64,000 bases of DNA, from NCBI RefSeq assembly GCF_006715045.1, contig NZ_VFML01000001.1:2882501-2946500 (forward strand), read 5' to 3'. The stretch comes from Amycolatopsis cihanbeyliensis. GTDB lineage: Bacteria; Actinomycetota; Actinomycetes; Mycobacteriales; Pseudonocardiaceae. Below, in pieces: positions 52,609 through 60,563 of the stretch. A model generated the notes under the pieces. The model was not told where the DNA came from. It worked only from the letters and a program-made list of their open reading frames with translations, and ran no database searches. Within the stretch, counting starts at the first letter, position 1; each line of letters begins with the position of its first letter. The translations under genes were made by a program, and so were the position numbers.

Positions 52609-52717
52609 ATTGTCATGTTAGACAGTTTGTCAATAACGTTGTCCACCGTTCGATGGACAACCGGGTTCCACCCGCCGGTCGTCCCGCGCGCCCCGCTCGG
52701 CCGCGCAGGATCGGGGC
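52609..52717. promoter_or_regulatory. Divergent promoter region with palindromic core
   Basis: An AT-rich stretch carries GACAGTTTGTC (52621-52631), a palindrome with 4-bp arms and 3-bp spacer, close to the EphD-like start. A further TTGTC occurs at either side. It separates the TetR/EphD-like operon from the ABC/two-component operon. Binding by the TetR encoded to the left is inferred. Confidence 0.5.
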
Positions 52718-53566
52718 ATGGGTGGAGAGACGACGGTGGTGACGGCCCGCGGCCTGCGCAAGGAGTACTCCGGGCGGGCGGCCGTGGCGGGCATCGACCT
52801 GGATATCCGGCGCGGCGAGGTGTTCGCCCTGCTCGGACCGAACGGCGCGGGTAAGACGACCACGGTGGAGATCCTGGAGGGACATCGCAGGCGCTCCGGC
52901 GGCGAGGCACGGGTACTCGGCGAGGACCCTGGCCGGGCGGGTGGCAGGTGGCGGGCACGGCTGGGGATCGTGCTACAGACCGCGACCGATGCCGCCGACC
53001 TGACGGTGGCCGAGACGGTGCGGCACTACGCGGGGTACTACCCGGACCCGCGGGCGCCGGATGAGGTGCTGGAGCTGGTCGGGCTCGGGCGGCAGGCGGG
53101 CAGCAGGATCAAGGCGCTCTCCGGCGGGCAACGCCGCAGGCTGGACGTGGCGCTGGGCATCATCGGCCGGCCGGAGCTGCTGTTCCTTGACGAGCCGACC
53201 ACCGGGTTCGACCCGGAGGCGCGGCGGCAGTTCTGGGACCTGATCCGGCTGCTCGCCGCGGACGGAACCACCATCCTGCTCACCACGCACTATCTGGATG
53301 AGGCCGAGGCACTGGCCGAGCGGGTCGCGGTGATCGCGGGCGGGCTGATCGTCGCCGAGGGCGACCCGGCCACGCTCGGCGGGCGCAACTCCGCCGCCGC
53401 GACGGTGAGCTGGTCCACCGCCGAGGGCAGGCGGGAGCGGCAGACCACCGCCCCGACCGCGCTGATCAGGGAGCTCTCCTCCGGCGGTGGGGAGATCGCC
53501 GGGCTGGAGGTACGCAGGCCCAGCCTGGAGGACACCTACCTGGAACTGATCGGAGAGCGCCGATGA
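52718..53566 (+). CDS. ABC transporter ATP-binding protein
   Basis: A 282-residue ATPase: Walker A LLGPNGAGKTTTVE (about 36-49), signature ALSGGQRRRLDVALG, Walker B LLFLDEPTTGFDP, H-loop TTHYLDEAEAL. The C-terminal 60 residues form the regulatory extension of ABC-2 exporters. It is the first gene of a four-gene operon in which each following start overlaps the previous stop. DrrA-like exporter function is by family analogy. Confidence 0.9.
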   Translation: MGGETTVVTARGLRKEYSGRAAVAGIDLDIRRGEVFALLGPNGAGKTTTVEILEGHRRRSGGEARVLGEDPGRAGGRWRARLGIVLQTATDAADLTVAETVRHYAGYYPDPRAPDEVLELVGLGRQAGSRIKALSGGQRRRLDVALGIIGRPELLFLDEPTTGFDPEARRQFWDLIRLLAADGTTILLTTHYLDEAEALAERVAVIAGGLIVAEGDPATLGGRNSAAATVSWSTAEGRRERQTTAPTALIRELSSGGGEIAGLEVRRPSLEDTYLELIGERR

Positions 53567-54375
53567 CGACCACCATGCGAGCGAATCCGGGCGCCCTGCG
53601 GATCGGGCTGGCCCGCGGCGGGATCGAGCTGCGCCAGTTCTTCCGGCAGCGGGAGCACGCGGTGTTCACCTTCTCGCTGCCCGCGTTCCTGATGGTGCTG
53701 CTGGGCACGATCTTCGACGAGACCTTCCCGAGCGGGGTGACCGCCAGCCAGGTGTTCGCCGCCAGCATCATCGGGGCCGGGATCATCTCGACCTCCTTCG
53801 TCAGCATGGGCATCGGGGTCGCGCTGGACCGGGAGGACGGCACGCTGAAGCGGCTGCGCGGCACCCCGATGCCTGCCACCGCGTACTTCCTCGGCAAGGT
53901 GATCCTGGTCGGCGCGTCCAGCCTGGCCCAGCTGGTGTTCATGCTGGCGATCGCGATACCGCTGTTCGACCTGCGGTTGCCGGACACCGCGGCGGACTGG
54001 CTGACCCTGGGCTGGCTGTTCGTGCTCGGCACGATCAGTTGCGGCCTGCTCGGCGTGGCCGCCAGCGGGATGGCCCGCTCGGTCAGCGGCGCCTCGGCCG
54101 GAATGCAGCTGGTCTACGTCGGGCTACAGTTCACCTCGGGTGTGTTCGTGCCGATCGGGGCGCTGCCGAGCATCATGGTCTCGGTGTCGTCGCTGTTCCC
54201 GGTCAAGTGGATCTGCCAGGGCTTCCGCTCGGTGTTCCTGCCGGAACACATGGCCGTTCGAGAGGTGGCAGGGCAATGGGAGCTCGGAACGACCGCGCTG
54301 ATCCTGGGCGCCTGGTGCGTGGCGGGGCTGCTGCTGTGCAGGCTGACGTTCCGGTGGACCAACCGGGCGGAGTGA
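53563..54375 (+). CDS. ABC-2 type permease
   Basis: A 270-residue integral membrane protein with six predicted helices (for example FSLPAFLMVLLGTIF and IIGAGIISTSFVSMGIGVAL) and the ABC-2 loop LDREDGTLKRLRGTPMPATAYFLGKVI. ATGA overlap with the ATPase gene. It forms the export channel with the upstream ATPase, and the kinase/regulator pair downstream probably controls the same operon. Confidence 0.88.
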   Translation: MTTTMRANPGALRIGLARGGIELRQFFRQREHAVFTFSLPAFLMVLLGTIFDETFPSGVTASQVFAASIIGAGIISTSFVSMGIGVALDREDGTLKRLRGTPMPATAYFLGKVILVGASSLAQLVFMLAIAIPLFDLRLPDTAADWLTLGWLFVLGTISCGLLGVAASGMARSVSGASAGMQLVYVGLQFTSGVFVPIGALPSIMVSVSSLFPVKWICQGFRSVFLPEHMAVREVAGQWELGTTALILGAWCVAGLLLCRLTFRWTNRAE

Positions 54376-55547
54376 GCGGGCCGGAGCAGGACGCCGGGCA
54401 CCGGTGGTTCTGGCTGTGGGACGCCTACTTCACGGTGGTGCTGGGCACGATCGTCGCGCTGACACTGTACGAAGAGGACATCCCAGTAACGGGGCGGTTC
54501 ATCGCGGCCGGACTGCTGGCCGCCATCGGCATCAACTACGTCGCCTGGGGCAGGCGGCCCATCCTGGCCGAAGGGCCGGATCGGCGGCTGCGGCTGTACC
54601 TTGCGAGCCAGCTGGCGCTGTATCTCGGTTCCGTGCTGGCTGGGGCGGACGACCCGATGGCGATGTTCGTACTCGGCCCGATGATCTTCATGTGCCTGCG
54701 GCCGAAGCAGGCGATCCCGGTGTTCGTCGTCGCGATGCTGGTGCCGACCCTGCTGACGCTGTACGGGCTGGACTCGGTGTCCGCGGGCGTTTCGATGGTC
54801 ACGATGATGCTGGCGATCACCCTGATGGGCTCGGTGTTCGGCATCTACACGGACCGGCTGGATCGGCAGAGCGAGGAGCGCAAGCGGCTGATCGCGCGGC
54901 TGGAGGACAGCCAGGCCGAGGTGTCCAGGCTGTCCCACGAGGCGGGTTCCGCCGCCGAGCGGGAGCGGCTGGCCAGGGAGATCCACGACACCCTGGCGCA
55001 GGGCTTCACCAGCATCGTCACCCTGACCCAGGCCGCGGAGTCCGAAGTGGACACAAATCCGTCCGCGGCGCGGCGGCATCTGGAGCTGGCGGGCCGGACG
55101 GCACGGGAGAACCTCGCCGAGGCGCGGGCGATGGTGACCGCGCTGGCGCCACCCGCGCTGGGTTCCTCCTCGCTGGAGGAGGCGATCCGGCGGCAGGCCG
55201 AGCGGGCGGGCGAGGATTCCGGCCTCGCCGTGCGCTGTGTCGTCGACGGTCCGCTGCCGAAGCTGCCGACCGCCACCGAGGTGGTGCTGCTGCGCGCGGC
55301 CCAGGAGTCGCTGGCCAACGTGCTGCGGCACGCGGGCGCGCGTACGGCATCGGTGGAACTCTCGGTCGTCGCCGGCCGCGTGCGGCTGAGCGTCGGCGAC
55401 GACGGCCGCGGCTTCGACCCCGCCGCGCCCGCGGACGGCTTCGGGCTGCGCGGGATGCGGGCGCGGGCCGAGCAGGTGGGTGGCGAGCTGACGGTACACA
55501 GTGGACCGGATGGTGGGACGAGAGTGAACCTGGAGGTGCCGGCATGA
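54372..55547 (+). CDS. Sensor histidine kinase, DesK/NarL class
   Basis: A 391-residue kinase from GTG 54372, which overlaps the permease stop (GTGA). About four to five membrane helices are followed by a short coiled segment and the HisKA_3 motif EIHDTLAQGFTSIV, with His205 as the phosphorylation site. The ATPase domain shows AAQESLANVLRHAGA (N-box), GDDGRGFDP and GFGLRGMRARA. It is likely stimulated by the substrate of the adjacent exporter, by analogy with antibiotic-sensing ABC/two-component modules. Confidence 0.9.
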   Translation: MSGPEQDAGHRWFWLWDAYFTVVLGTIVALTLYEEDIPVTGRFIAAGLLAAIGINYVAWGRRPILAEGPDRRLRLYLASQLALYLGSVLAGADDPMAMFVLGPMIFMCLRPKQAIPVFVVAMLVPTLLTLYGLDSVSAGVSMVTMMLAITLMGSVFGIYTDRLDRQSEERKRLIARLEDSQAEVSRLSHEAGSAAERERLAREIHDTLAQGFTSIVTLTQAAESEVDTNPSAARRHLELAGRTARENLAEARAMVTALAPPALGSSSLEEAIRRQAERAGEDSGLAVRCVVDGPLPKLPTATEVVLLRAAQESLANVLRHAGARTASVELSVVAGRVRLSVGDDGRGFDPAAPADGFGLRGMRARAEQVGGELTVHSGPDGGTRVNLEVPA

Positions 55548-56164
55548 TCAAGGTGCTGCTGGTGGACGACCATCCGGTTGTCCGCGAGGGACTGCGCGGG
55601 ATGCTGGAAGCCGAGGACGATCTCACCGTGGTCGGCGAGGCAGGGTCCGGCGCGGAGGCCGTCGCACTGGTCCCGGCCCGGTGCCCCGAGGTCGTGCTGA
55701 TGGACCTGCGGATGCCCGGTATGGACGGGGTGGACGCCACCCGGCGGCTGCGGCGGGACGCCCCGGACGCGCGGGTGGTGGTGCTGACCACCTACGAGAC
55801 GGACGCGGACATCCTGCGCGCCGTGGAGGCGGGCGCCTCGGGCTACCTGCTCAAGGACGCATCCCGCGCGGAACTGGCCGGGGCGATCCGGGCCGCGGCC
55901 CGGGGCGAGACCGTGCTCGCACCCTCGGTGGCCGGCAAGCTGGTCAACCAGGTCCGCGCTCCCGCCCAGCCGCAGCTGTCCGCGCGGGAGATCGAGGTAC
56001 TCCGGCTGGTCGCCCGCGGCGACACCAACGCCGACATCGGGCGGGAACTGCACATCAGCGAGGCCACCGTGAAAACCCACCTGCTGCGCGTGTTCGGCAA
56101 GCTCGACGTCTCCGACCGCACCGCCGCCGTGACCATCGCCATGCGCCGCGGCCTGCTGAGCTGA
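55544..56164 (+). CDS. LuxR/NarL-family response regulator
   Basis: A 206-residue regulator: acidic pocket DD (8-9), Asp54 in VVLMDLRMP, Lys in YLLKDAS, then a LuxR HTH with SAREIEVLRLVARG and ISEATVKTHLLRVFGKL. ATGA overlap with the kinase. The final codons AMRRGLLS* lie in a 28-bp stretch that reappears, imperfectly, at 60564-60591. A terminator hairpin follows three bases after the stop. Confidence 0.9.
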   Translation: MIKVLLVDDHPVVREGLRGMLEAEDDLTVVGEAGSGAEAVALVPARCPEVVLMDLRMPGMDGVDATRRLRRDAPDARVVVLTTYETDADILRAVEAGASGYLLKDASRAELAGAIRAAARGETVLAPSVAGKLVNQVRAPAQPQLSAREIEVLRLVARGDTNADIGRELHISEATVKTHLLRVFGKLDVSDRTAAVTIAMRRGLLS

Positions 56165-56165
56165 G
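56138..56165 (+). repeat. Left direct repeat flanking the accessory cassette
   Basis: The last codons and stop of the response-regulator gene, starting GCCATGCGCCGCGG. It matches 60564-60591 at 25 of 28 positions in the same orientation, and both copies read A-[MI]-R-R-G-L-L-S-stop. A repeat made from a host gene 3' end is reminiscent of attachment-site duplication or of recombination with a related regulator gene. Confidence 0.7.
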
Positions 56166-56166
56166 C

Positions 56167-56199
56167 AAGGGCGGCCGCGGAGAACGCGCGGCCGCCCTT
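56167..56199. terminator. Terminator after the ABC/two-component operon
   Basis: AAGGGCGGCCGCG (56167-56179) and CGCGGCCGCCCTT (56187-56199) form a perfect 13-bp stem with a 7-base loop. It lies between the convergent response regulator and DUF397 genes. Confidence 0.85.
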
Positions 56200-56216
56200 C
56201 TGGGCACAGCCGATTG

Positions 56217-56405
56217 CTAGCCGTGCTGGCCAGCCCGTATCTCGGAGAGGAACGCGCGGAACGCCGAGTGTTGGAAGGTCAGGTGTCCACGTTCCCTGTC
56301 TTTGGTGTCTCGCACCATGGCCGAGTCCTGCCCGACCGCGAGTTCCACACAGGCGCTCTGCGAGTTGCTGTAGCTGCTCTTGCGCCACCTCTGGTCAGTG
56401 ATCAT
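56217..56405 (-). CDS. DUF397 small protein
   Basis: 62 residues with the DUF397 core WRKSSYSNSQSACVELAV and MVRDTKDRERGHLTF. ATGA overlaps the upstream XRE gene, so the pair is tightly coupled, unlike the first pair at 43617-44669, which has a 24-bp gap. It is the left-hand gene of the accessory cassette. Confidence 0.88.
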   Translation of the reverse strand: MITDQRWRKSSYSNSQSACVELAVGQDSAMVRDTKDRERGHLTFQHSAFRAFLSEIRAGQHG

Positions 56406-57265
56406 GCCTGGTTACCTCTTCCCTTTGCACTCTCGATGATCTCCGCCGACCGCTGGGGCGATGGCGCGGTGGCGGCTATCGCTTCCCAGATGTCGGAGAG
56501 ACCAGCCACGTCTTCGGGCTTCTCCACAGTGTCGAGCCCGGTGACGCTCTCAGCGTAGGCGGAATCCGGTTCGTCGTCCTCGGGGAAGCTGAGCAGGAAC
56601 CACGGCCCGGTCATGGCGCCGTGCGCGCCGTGGTCGAGCGGAACGATCTGGATGGTGACGTGCGGCAACTCGCTCATCGTGATCAGGAGGTCGAGTTGCG
56701 CGGCCATGACCTCTGGCCCGCCGACGACCGTGTGCAGGGCGGCCTCGTGGATGAGCGCGTGCAGCACCAGCGGGTTCCGGTCGCGCAGGAGCAGGGCCTG
56801 CCGGTCCCGGCGCTCGTCACCCGCGTGCTTCTCCCAGTCCGTTGACCGGTCGAGTCGCTTGCGGCCGCGCGCGATCTCGGCCGCGTACTCGGGTGTCTGG
56901 AGCAGGCCGGGCACGATCACGGTATCCAGCGTCCGTTCCTTGACCGCCTCGGCCTCGTCCATCCGGAACCGCCGGTACTTCGCGCTGAGGTTCTCGGCGT
57001 GCTGGATGGTGGTGGTGTCAGCGTTGGCGACCTGCCAGAGCTGCTCGGCGTGTGCCCGTTCCTCGTCGGTCGCCCCGATGACGCCGAGGATGGCCGACAG
57101 GCGGCCGAGGCTCGGCAGCGCGTCGCCGGACTCCAGGCGCTGGACGGTCTGGCGGGAGCAGACCGCGAGCTTGGCCACCTCATCGGGCTTGCGCCCCGAG
57201 CGCTGGCGGATCGGCTTGACGAACCTGCCCAACCTGCGCTTGCCACGTGTGGTCCCTACTGCCAT
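56402..57265 (-). CDS. XRE-family regulator with DUF5753 domain
   Basis: A 287-residue XRE-DUF5753 protein. The HTH lies at about 15-75 (KPIRQRSGRKPDEVAKLAVCSRQTVQRLESGDALPS in pieces). The DUF5753 domain has VPGLLQTPEYAAEIARGRKR, LHALIHEAALHTVVGGPEVM and HVTIQIVPLDHGAHGAMTGP. It is paired with DUF397 by ATGA overlap. It diverges from the rest of the cassette across an AT-richer gap with a CATTTG/CAAATG palindrome. Confidence 0.88.
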   Translation of the reverse strand: MAVGTTRGKRRLGRFVKPIRQRSGRKPDEVAKLAVCSRQTVQRLESGDALPSLGRLSAILGVIGATDEERAHAEQLWQVANADTTTIQHAENLSAKYRRFRMDEAEAVKERTLDTVIVPGLLQTPEYAAEIARGRKRLDRSTDWEKHAGDERRDRQALLLRDRNPLVLHALIHEAALHTVVGGPEVMAAQLDLLITMSELPHVTIQIVPLDHGAHGAMTGPWFLLSFPEDDEPDSAYAESVTGLDTVEKPEDVAGLSDIWEAIAATAPSPQRSAEIIESAKGRGNQA

Positions 57266-57316
57266 GCGTTAACCCTAGCTACTCACCGCAGCCGCGCTGC
57301 GTACACGGATTCACTC

Positions 57317-57347
57317 TTTTGCACTCTACATTTGAGTAGTCCAAATG
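57317..57347. promoter_or_regulatory. Palindrome and TTTGCACTC motif in the XRE divergent region
   Basis: CATTTG (57329-57334) and CAAATG (57342-57347) are spaced by 7 bp. TTTTGCACTCT lies just before (57317-57327), and the TTTGCACTC core recurs at about 57388-57396 and inside the XRE 3' end near 56424. The region is AT-rich compared with its surroundings and is the likely site of XRE autoregulation. Confidence 0.45.
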
Positions 57348-57451
57348 CTAAGTCCAAGTCGTCGGCGGGGTGGCGGTTCGTGTCCCTTTGCACTCCCGTT
57401 GCCCCGCCGGCCTTCGACCGGCCAGCGGACGCACGACAGGGAGGTCGCATC

Positions 57452-57691
57452 GTGGAACGGCGAAGCGGCGACGGACATCTCGCGCGGAGTGAGAACGACC
57501 TGCCTTGGTCGGTATGGACGAGCCTTGCGGTAGTGATGGTGCGTCGAGGGCTAGCGGCCGGTGCGTCACGGCGGGCGCGGAATGAGGCAGGGCGATGGCT
57601 CGATGCGCTTGGGGCCGCGGCCTTGCTTCTCGGCAACCTTGACCAGGCTGCGCCCGGAGAGCATCCCACGACGGGCGGTGAGCGGCGATGA
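57452..57691 (+). CDS. Small hypothetical protein
   Basis: 79 residues. GTG 57452 is preceded by GGGAGG at good spacing and the stop overlaps the next start (ATGA). It has one weakly hydrophobic segment (SVWTSLAVVMVRRGL) and a basic SRRARNEAGRWLDALGAAALLLG. I do not recognise it. Support comes from the ribosome binding site and coupling to the next gene. Confidence 0.55.
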   Translation: MERRSGDGHLARSENDLPWSVWTSLAVVMVRRGLAAGASRRARNEAGRWLDALGAAALLLGNLDQAAPGEHPTTGGERR

Positions 57692-58050
57692 TCGAGTTCG
57701 TAGCCGTCCTGCTGGCCGTTGTGGCCGGCATGGGAATCGCACGGCTGGTGTCCCGGTCGCATGGGTGTCATACCAGCGACGACCCGGCATACTCCGTCGA
57801 GGCGATCATGGTCCGGATCGGGTGGGAACGGATCGAAGCCGAACCGGTCGAAGGCTACGACGAGCCGGTCCCGGCCGTAGACAGTAGGCCCACGGCACCG
57901 TTGTGGAACGTCGAATGCGCCATCTGGCCGGGTACGGATCTGGACGTGCGCCGGGGGCCGGGGGCCGTGCCCCAGCAGATGCAGGCCGACTTCCGGCCCG
58001 CACCGGTTCCGCGCGAGCAGCAGGTCGGCCGCCATGCGTTACGGGTGTGA
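57688..58050 (+). CDS. Hypothetical protein with N-terminal membrane helix
   Basis: 120 residues. The first 20 form a hydrophobic helix (IEFVAVLLAVVAGMGIARLV) with no clear cleavage site, suggesting a membrane anchor. The rest is acidic with YSVEAIMVRIGWERIEAEPVEGYDEP. ATGA overlaps the preceding small gene. The function is unknown; position within the DUF397/ESX-type cassette suggests a role there. Confidence 0.55.
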   Translation: MIEFVAVLLAVVAGMGIARLVSRSHGCHTSDDPAYSVEAIMVRIGWERIEAEPVEGYDEPVPAVDSRPTAPLWNVECAIWPGTDLDVRRGPGAVPQQMQADFRPAPVPREQQVGRHALRV

Positions 58051-58086
58051 CTTCCCGGTGGTCTTCGCTGGGTCGAGGGAGTAACG

Positions 58087-58431
58087 GTGAGCGAAAGCAT
58101 CGGACATGAACTAACCGAGCGGGATCGGCAGCTTGTCGACCGAGTGCGTGAGTTGCGCCGCTACCTCAACCGGGACGCGACGGTGCGCCTGGCCACCAGA
58201 GAGAACAACGGGGAGTTCACCGAAGGGCTTCGGGAACTCGGTCACCTACTGCACGACCTCGGTCGCGACGTGCTGATCCGGGTGAACGCATTGGACGGGG
58301 CGCCGTTCCGCCAGGTGCGGCGATGTCGCCGGCCGGGGGAATCCGAGGAGTGGTGCGGGTTGCCAGCCGGAGCGAAGGCCATGCACAAGGATGAGGAATC
58401 GTGGAATCGCTCCCGTGAGCTGAAACCGTAG
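58087..58431 (+). CDS. Hypothetical protein
   Basis: 114 residues from GTG 58087, with GGGAG upstream. A strongly charged, helical N-terminal half (LTERDRQLVDRVRELRRYLNRDA) precedes LGHLLHDLGRDVLIR and an Arg/Cys-rich tail. There are no recognised domains. It looks like a small cytoplasmic helical protein and fits the ESX-associated cassette as a possible chaperone or accessory, but this is only context. Confidence 0.55.
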   Translation: MSESIGHELTERDRQLVDRVRELRRYLNRDATVRLATRENNGEFTEGLRELGHLLHDLGRDVLIRVNALDGAPFRQVRRCRRPGESEEWCGLPAGAKAMHKDEESWNRSRELKP

Positions 58432-58485
58432 GCTACTCTGGCGCGTCGGAGGGCTACCCGTCGTGACAGGGAGGGGTCGGTACCG

Positions 58486-58935
58486 GTGGCCGAGATCGAA
58501 GGGAAAGCGCTACCCGATCCGAACATCTATATCCCGCCCCCGAGCATCGGGGGAGCCCAGCGGGGTGGCCTTGAGTGGCTGGCCGCCGGCGTGGTCGCCG
58601 GAGCCACCGGGCACGCGGCCAGCGGCCCCGGCTTCAAGTACAGCCGCGAACAGCTGGAGACCATCGCGCAGAAGTGGGAAGACCTCGCTGATCGGTATCA
58701 GGAAGACAAGATCGATGCCCGCATCATGACTCAGGCTCAGGGTCCGGGTGTGGAATACGCAAGCCAGGACAACGCAGCCTTGTTGCGTACCTCCGGAGAA
58801 ACCCTGCTGACCACGCTGGATGAGCGGGTGCAGTACTGCCGAGCGCAGGTAAAGAAGTGCCGGGCGGCGCTTGGGCAGTACGAGGCGGCCGAAGACGAGC
58901 ACGAGGCCGAGATCAACAAGCAGGGGGAGTACTGA
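58486..58935 (+). CDS. WXG100-like/ESX-associated protein
   Basis: 149 residues from GTG 58486. After a Pro-rich start, FKYSREQLETIAQKWEDLADRYQED and RTSGETLLTTLDERVQYCRAQVKKCRAALGQYE form two long helices with a W in the turn region, as in WXG100-type type VII substrates. The exact W-x-G is not present, so membership is inferred from fold pattern and neighbours. It precedes a DUF3558 lipoprotein and a PPE-like gene, the usual order of such actinomycete loci. Confidence 0.6.
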   Translation: MAEIEGKALPDPNIYIPPPSIGGAQRGGLEWLAAGVVAGATGHAASGPGFKYSREQLETIAQKWEDLADRYQEDKIDARIMTQAQGPGVEYASQDNAALLRTSGETLLTTLDERVQYCRAQVKKCRAALGQYEAAEDEHEAEINKQGEY

Positions 58936-58936
58936 C

Positions 58937-59566
58937 GTGCGTCGTGGCGTGCTTCTTCTTGCTGCCGGTGTGTTGTCGCTCGCTGGCTGCTCGGCCGCCG
59001 AGCGCGGTGCCCCTGAACCGGTGCCCACGTCGAGCGGTGTCCCCTCGACTAAAGGTTCGTCACCGAGCCCCAGCGCGGCTGGTGGTGCAGTTCCCAAAGT
59101 GAACGATCCACTCGATCTTTCTCGCTATCAGGACAACCCATGCGCGCTGCTCACCGACGCCCAAGTGACACGGTTTCTCGGCGAACCGATTGAGGGAACG
59201 CCGAAACTTGACGGTCCAACAGGCGACGGTTGCACGTGGAGCGTTCGCGGTGGCGTCGGCGGAGGCATTTTCCTCGACTTACCGACGATCAGCGACACAG
59301 GTTTGGCAGGTATTTATCGTCAGCGTGGGACCTCTTACCAGTTCTTCCGGGAGATGCCGAACGTCGAGGGGTACCCGGCGGTGGCGTATGGGCACGCCGA
59401 CGAGACAGACCAGGGCGAATGTGCCGTTGCGGTCGGAACTAGTGATGATCGAACAGTCGAACTCACAGCCGTGCTGTCTGAACGGACTGTAGGCAAGAAG
59501 GACCCTTGTCAGGCTGCGCATGACACGGCGGTGGAGGTTGTGCAGAACATCAAGGGGGGTCGGTGA
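58937..59566 (+). CDS. DUF3558 family lipoprotein
   Basis: 209 residues from GTG 58937, with GGGGGAG upstream. A lipoprotein signal peptide with lipobox LAGC at about 15-18 is followed by a Ser/Pro-rich linker and the DUF3558 domain: NPCALLTDAQVTRFLGEPIEG, CTWSV, and a conserved Cys pair near ECAVAV and DPCQAAHD. Membrane-anchored on the outside, function unknown, often near ESX-type genes. Its stop overlaps the next start (TGATG). Confidence 0.85.
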   Translation: MRRGVLLLAAGVLSLAGCSAAERGAPEPVPTSSGVPSTKGSSPSPSAAGGAVPKVNDPLDLSRYQDNPCALLTDAQVTRFLGEPIEGTPKLDGPTGDGCTWSVRGGVGGGIFLDLPTISDTGLAGIYRQRGTSYQFFREMPNVEGYPAVAYGHADETDQGECAVAVGTSDDRTVELTAVLSERTVGKKDPCQAAHDTAVEVVQNIKGGR

Positions 59567-60444
59567 TGCCTGAGGGGCCGATGACTGCCGCTCAGATCTA
59601 TCAGGAGATCACGGGTGGTGAGGGCACGGGCAAGCTGTCAGCCGCGCAAGAGGCCGCCGTTCGGTTGCGGCGTCGGCTGGAAGAACGCGCCGATGAGGTG
59701 ATGTCGCTCGGAAGTCTGGTGCAGGAGGGGTGGCAGGGGGAGGCTGGTGCGGCCGCCGCGAACGCCGCTGCTCCGTTGGCCAGGGCTGCGATGCAGGATG
59801 CCGAGCATCTGTCGGCGGCGGACAGCGGTGCGCACGATCAGATCGGGGCATTCGATCGGGCGCGGAGCAGGGTGGTTCCGGTCCCGCCCCAGCCGCCGGA
59901 GCTGACGGCGCAGGACATTGTCGAAGGGCTGAGCACGGGGGATTTCGGGGCGCATCAGCGGCGGTTGGCCGAGTACAACACGAACAGCCAGACCAACATC
60001 GCCGCGTTCTCGGCATATCACCAGGCGAGCATGGCGACCGGGCAGACCTACCCGACCGCGTACACGCCGATGGCCGATCCGGGCGGATCGATCGGACTGG
60101 CCGACGGTGGAACCGGCGGCACGGACAGCGAGATCAATGGGCCGCAGCGGTCGTCGGGACCGGTGATCGGTGGCTCCGCGCCCCTGCCGCCCGGGACCCC
60201 GCCCTCTGGCGAGCGAGACGCCGGTACGGTGCAGTCCCCACCCCCGGAACCCGGCGGTGCGCAGCCGCAACCCGTGCAGTCCACAGCCACGAGGCACGAG
60301 ACCTGCACACCATCCTGGACCAGCCCTACTACGGCATCGGGCAACTCCACACCGCCCACCGACCGCGCGACGGCACCCGCCAGCAAGCCCGAGCATCACT
60401 GTCCTACCTCGACATCGACGCCGGCCGGATCGGACTGGAGCTGA
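59566..60444 (+). CDS. PPE-like protein with out-of-frame C-terminus
   Basis: 292 residues as read. Residues about 1-170 resemble the N-terminal helical part of actinomycete PPE/WXG-type proteins (MTAAQIYQEI, LVQEGWQGEAGAAAA). A Gly/Pro-rich stretch follows to about GGAQPQP (near base 60280). After that, the frame is low-complexity Thr/Ser/Pro with unnatural codon use, while another frame over the same bases encodes an EspG-like end. The gene therefore seems fused or frameshifted near 60285. ATG 59566 is preceded by GGGGGG. Confidence 0.6.
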   Translation: MPEGPMTAAQIYQEITGGEGTGKLSAAQEAAVRLRRRLEERADEVMSLGSLVQEGWQGEAGAAAANAAAPLARAAMQDAEHLSAADSGAHDQIGAFDRARSRVVPVPPQPPELTAQDIVEGLSTGDFGAHQRRLAEYNTNSQTNIAAFSAYHQASMATGQTYPTAYTPMADPGGSIGLADGGTGGTDSEINGPQRSSGPVIGGSAPLPPGTPPSGERDAGTVQSPPPEPGGAQPQPVQSTATRHETCTPSWTSPTTASGNSTPPTDRATAPASKPEHHCPTSTSTPAGSDWS

Positions 60445-60551
60445 CCGATCCAACCGGCAACCAGCACATCAACGTCTTCCCCGGCCAACCAGCCAAACTG
60501 GCCGAGAGAATCGCGAAAGCGAAGACGGCCATGGACAGCCTCGACCATTGA
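60294..60551 (+). pseudogene. EspG-like C-terminal remnant
   Basis: Read in the frame containing CTG 60303, about 85 residues (DLHTILDQPYYGIGQLHTAHR..., SLSYLDIDAGRIGLEL, PAKLAERIAKAKT) resemble the C-terminus of EspG-family ESX secretion-associated proteins, where a G-Q-L/F segment, an S-Y-x-D strand and a final helix are conserved. The N-terminal two-thirds and a start codon are missing, and it lies out of frame with the PPE-like gene. It is best explained by a deletion between the two genes. Confidence 0.55.
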
Positions 60552-60563
60552 CCGATGGTCTCA

